From: Nitrospirota bacterium
GTDB lineage: Bacteria; Nitrospirota; Thermodesulfovibrionia; Thermodesulfovibrionales; UBA6898
Reading direction: 5' to 3'
Assembly: GCA_021811105.1 (NCBI GenBank)
Contig: JAJZPM010000008.1
Coordinates: forward strand, 1-64,000
DNA: 64,000 nucleotides
Shown here: piece after piece, positions 62,274 to 64,000 of the stretch
Layout of the letters: every line of letters begins with the position of its first letter
How positions within the stretch are numbered: the first letter of the stretch is position 1
Translations under genes and position numbers: made by a program
The notes under the pieces: model-generated
What the model saw: the letters and a program-made list of their open reading frames with translations, nothing else
What the model was told of the DNA's origin: nothing
Databases searched by the model: none

Positions 62274-63504
62274 CGGAGAAAAAAAGAAGGCTGTGCCGGA
62301 CGACCGGTCTTTCACAAAAGAGCTTTCGCCCCTGCAGCTCATCGAGATCGACACCTGTACACAGTGCGGGGAGTGCCTCAAGTACTGCCCTGTGCAGGAC
62401 GTTACCGGCAACCCGCTGATATCTCCTCCGGAGAAGATACGGATCTTCCGCGAATTCATCAAGGCCACTGACGGGTTGAAGGCGAGGCTCTTCGGGCCGC
62501 GGGATATCGACCGGAAACTCCTCGAAGACTTCACAAAGGCGGTCTATGAATGCACCACCTGCGGCGCCTGCGGGCAGCACTGCACGGTCGGAATCTTCAC
62601 CCAGAGACTCTGGCCCATGCTCAGGAAGGAGATGGTGAGAAGGGGCCTCGGCCCCATCGGACCTCAGGTGAATTTGCCGAAGGTAATCGGGGAAACGGGG
62701 AACCCATACGACAGGCCTGCAGCGGAGAGGTTTTCCCCGTGGTTCCCCGAAGACGTGAAAGTCGTGGACAGGGCGGATATCGCGTATTATGCCGGATGCA
62801 CCGGCGCATATGAGGCGACTCCGATGGTGAGGGGCGACGTACTCGTGCTCGGGGCGATCGGCGAGCCTTTTACTATGTTGCCGGCCGAAGACGAGGTCTG
62901 TTGCGGATTTCCGCTCTTCATCACAGGACAGCACGATATGCTCGAAGACCTTGTCTCCAGGCTCGTTGCCGCATATCAGGCGAAGGGGGTCAAAACACTC
63001 CTTTGTTCGTGTCCCTGCTGCGTGAATATCATGTCCCGCGACTGGCCTCTTTTCTACAAGAAAGAGCTGCCGTTCAGGATACGTCACATTACCCAGTTCG
63101 TAGCGGCCGCCATGGAAAACGGGAAGCTTACTATCCGGAAAGAGCTGCGCCAGAGGTTGATCTACCACGACCCCTGTTATCTGAGCAGGGGCGTGGGGAT
63201 CATGGAAGAGCCGAGGGCCGTGCTCAGGGGTATTCCAGGCGCTGAACTTCTTGAATTCAACAGAAACCGTCTGGAATCGAGATGCTGCGGCGCAGGAGGG
63301 GCGGCGCGAAAGATTTTCAGCGGGAACGCGATTGAGATGGGAAGACACACTATAGCCGAGGCGGTCGAAAAGAAGGCGGACAAGCTCGTCCTGAGTTGTC
63401 CGGCCTGCTATGCAAAAGTCAACGAGGCGATGGTCGGATACGACAAACAGATCGAGATCGTGGATATCATGGAACTGGTTGCGAAGATGCTGGGAAATAC
63501 ATAG
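62263..63504 (+). CDS. HdrD/DsrK-like Fe-S oxidoreductase with CCG domains
   Basis: A 413-residue protein: two [4Fe-4S] motifs, CTQCGECLKYCPVQDV and CTTCGACGQHCTVGIF, then two CCG domains, the first ending LLCSCPCCVNI and the second with SRCCGAGGAARK and LSCPACYAKV. CCG domains hold the special cluster that reduces disulfides in HdrB/HdrD. With the cytochrome b it could reduce a heterodisulfide or thiol-disulfide and link it to quinones, or run in reverse to provide low-potential electrons for the activator. Overlaps the upstream gene by 11 bases. Confidence 0.87.
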   Translation: MTGNGEKKKAVPDDRSFTKELSPLQLIEIDTCTQCGECLKYCPVQDVTGNPLISPPEKIRIFREFIKATDGLKARLFGPRDIDRKLLEDFTKAVYECTTCGACGQHCTVGIFTQRLWPMLRKEMVRRGLGPIGPQVNLPKVIGETGNPYDRPAAERFSPWFPEDVKVVDRADIAYYAGCTGAYEATPMVRGDVLVLGAIGEPFTMLPAEDEVCCGFPLFITGQHDMLEDLVSRLVAAYQAKGVKTLLCSCPCCVNIMSRDWPLFYKKELPFRIRHITQFVAAAMENGKLTIRKELRQRLIYHDPCYLSRGVGIMEEPRAVLRGIPGAELLEFNRNRLESRCCGAGGAARKIFSGNAIEMGRHTIAEAVEKKADKLVLSCPACYAKVNEAMVGYDKQIEIVDIMELVAKMLGNT

Positions 63505-63557
63505 TAACAATGCACAGTTATTTAGGAGTGCCCGAGCAGGATGACATTGATCTTGGT

Positions 63558-63604
63558 AACTCCCCCAAACCCCCTCTTAAGCTAAGAGGGGGCGAGGGGG
63601 CGTT
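63558..63604. repeat. GA/CT-rich palindromic repeat
   Basis: aactcccccaaaccccctctta pairs with aagagggggcgagggggcgtt. Same style as the repeats at 48.3, 53.0 and 59.1 kb. Confidence 0.6.
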
Positions 63605-63623
63605 ATGAAAATGCGAGGTAGCG

Positions 63624-64000
63624 ATGAGCCATTTTAAAATCAGGTGCAGCAACTGCGGCAAGGAGCTCGGCGAGGTGTACTGCGCCTTCTGCGAACACTG
63701 CAAAGACGCACTGCTTGTCACAGAATACAAGGAAAGGAATTTCCGGACGGACAACGGGAAGGGCATCTGGAGGTTCAACTGGCTCCCGGTTCATACGCCG
63801 TTCTTTGAGCAGTCGGGCACGGTAGTGTACCAGTCTGGCGGGCTTGCGGACCGGATGGGGCTCGGCGATCTCTTTATCGCCTTCAACGGCTTCTGGCCGG
63901 AAAAGGGGGCGCACCTCCAGACCTGCACCTTCAAGGAATTCGAGGCGGCAGTCGTGCTCCAGAATGCGAAGGAAAACGGGGTAAGCGGCCTGATCGTTGC
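63624..64000 (+). CDS. Cysteate synthase/threonine synthase-like PLP protein (cut by window edge)
   Basis: An open frame of 125 visible codons runs off the right edge. A zinc-ribbon-like start FKIRCSNCGKELGEVYCAFC with CxxC pairs, then GIWRFNWLPVHTPFF, VYQSGGLADRMGLGDLFIAF and NGFWPEKGAHLQTCTFKEFE match the N-terminal part of methanogen cysteate synthase, a threonine-synthase paralogue that makes cysteate from phosphoserine and sulfite in an alternative coenzyme M route. Plain threonine synthase is the main alternative. SD GAGGTAG. Follows the HdrD-like gene after a 119-base repeat gap. Confidence 0.75.
   Translation, partial: MSHFKIRCSNCGKELGEVYCAFCEHCKDALLVTEYKERNFRTDNGKGIWRFNWLPVHTPFFEQSGTVVYQSGGLADRMGLGDLFIAFNGFWPEKGAHLQTCTFKEFEAAVVLQNAKENGVSGLIV

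Noticed and set aside
62227-63510. 427-codon leftward open frame
   Set aside because: Antisense to the HdrD-like gene, whose Cys motifs are intact.

Overview
The window looks like a chromosomal segment of a GC-rich, anaerobic or facultatively anaerobic, Gram-negative bacterium. Gene content (corrinoid methyltransferases, DsrM/NarI- and HdrD-type redox proteins, a pyruvoyl arginine decarboxylase operon, a PPDK-like protein next to GAPDH, bacteriohemerythrin) and many short palindromic intergenic repeats fit the Nitrospirota or a deltaproteobacterial lineage. Phylum cannot be settled from this sequence alone. There is no rRNA, prophage, CRISPR array or intact insertion sequence.

Layout. 1-10.3 kb: a cut-off secreted protein, a large PPDK-like protein plus GAPDH, a D,D-carboxypeptidase, hicAB, a secreted protein and a hemerythrin. 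10.5-13.2 kb: an eroded stretch with an IS1380-type transposase remnant, a zeta-toxin-like gene with a small overlapping partner, a REP-like inverted repeat, a truncated thioesterase and a frameshifted monooxygenase. 13.3-21.8 kb: a leftward catabolic cluster (prpD, prpB, ComA-like, carbamate kinase, COG2403 GTPase, class III aminotransferase, aldehyde dehydrogenase). 22-23.2 kb: a frameshifted NHL-repeat lipoprotein behind a stack of hairpins. 23.5-30.5 kb: FabG-like gene and bioD, the leftward lysA-dapF-dapA operon, aconitase, tRNA-Lys and tRNA-Glu. 30.5-34.5 kb: dcd, small proteins, and the polyamine operon pdaD-DHS-like-speB. 34.7-46.7 kb: membrane and stress proteins (MscS remnant, DUF4126, ABC-F, MnmD, ferritin-VIT1 protein, ferredoxin, DUF362, DUF155, Gly/Tyr-rich and glycine-zipper envelope proteins, YtxH). 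47-51.4 kb: a MacAB-like export operon with one adaptor, one ATPase and two permeases. 53.4-64 kb: the highlight, a corrinoid methyltransferase island behind a near-perfect sigma-54 promoter.

How the parts work together. The island holds two UroD/MtaA-type methyltransferases, a corrinoid protein, an MtrH-type methyltransferase and a RACo-type reductive activator. This is the part list of O-demethylase (MtoABCD/Odm/Mtv-like) systems that move methyl groups from a methyl donor through cobalamin to tetrahydrofolate. No MtaB or MttB is present. A receiver-like protein, an AhpD-like protein, a QueG-like ferredoxin, DUF6951 and a NarI/HdrD membrane pair are woven in, and a cysteate-synthase-like gene runs off the right edge. 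The polyamine operon encodes arginine to agmatine to putrescine plus a deoxyhypusine-synthase homologue that probably makes homospermidine or a related polyamine. Several genes are frameshifted or truncated, and some breaks lie at short heptad or palindromic repeats, so small-repeat-driven erosion (or assembly error) is a theme of the window.
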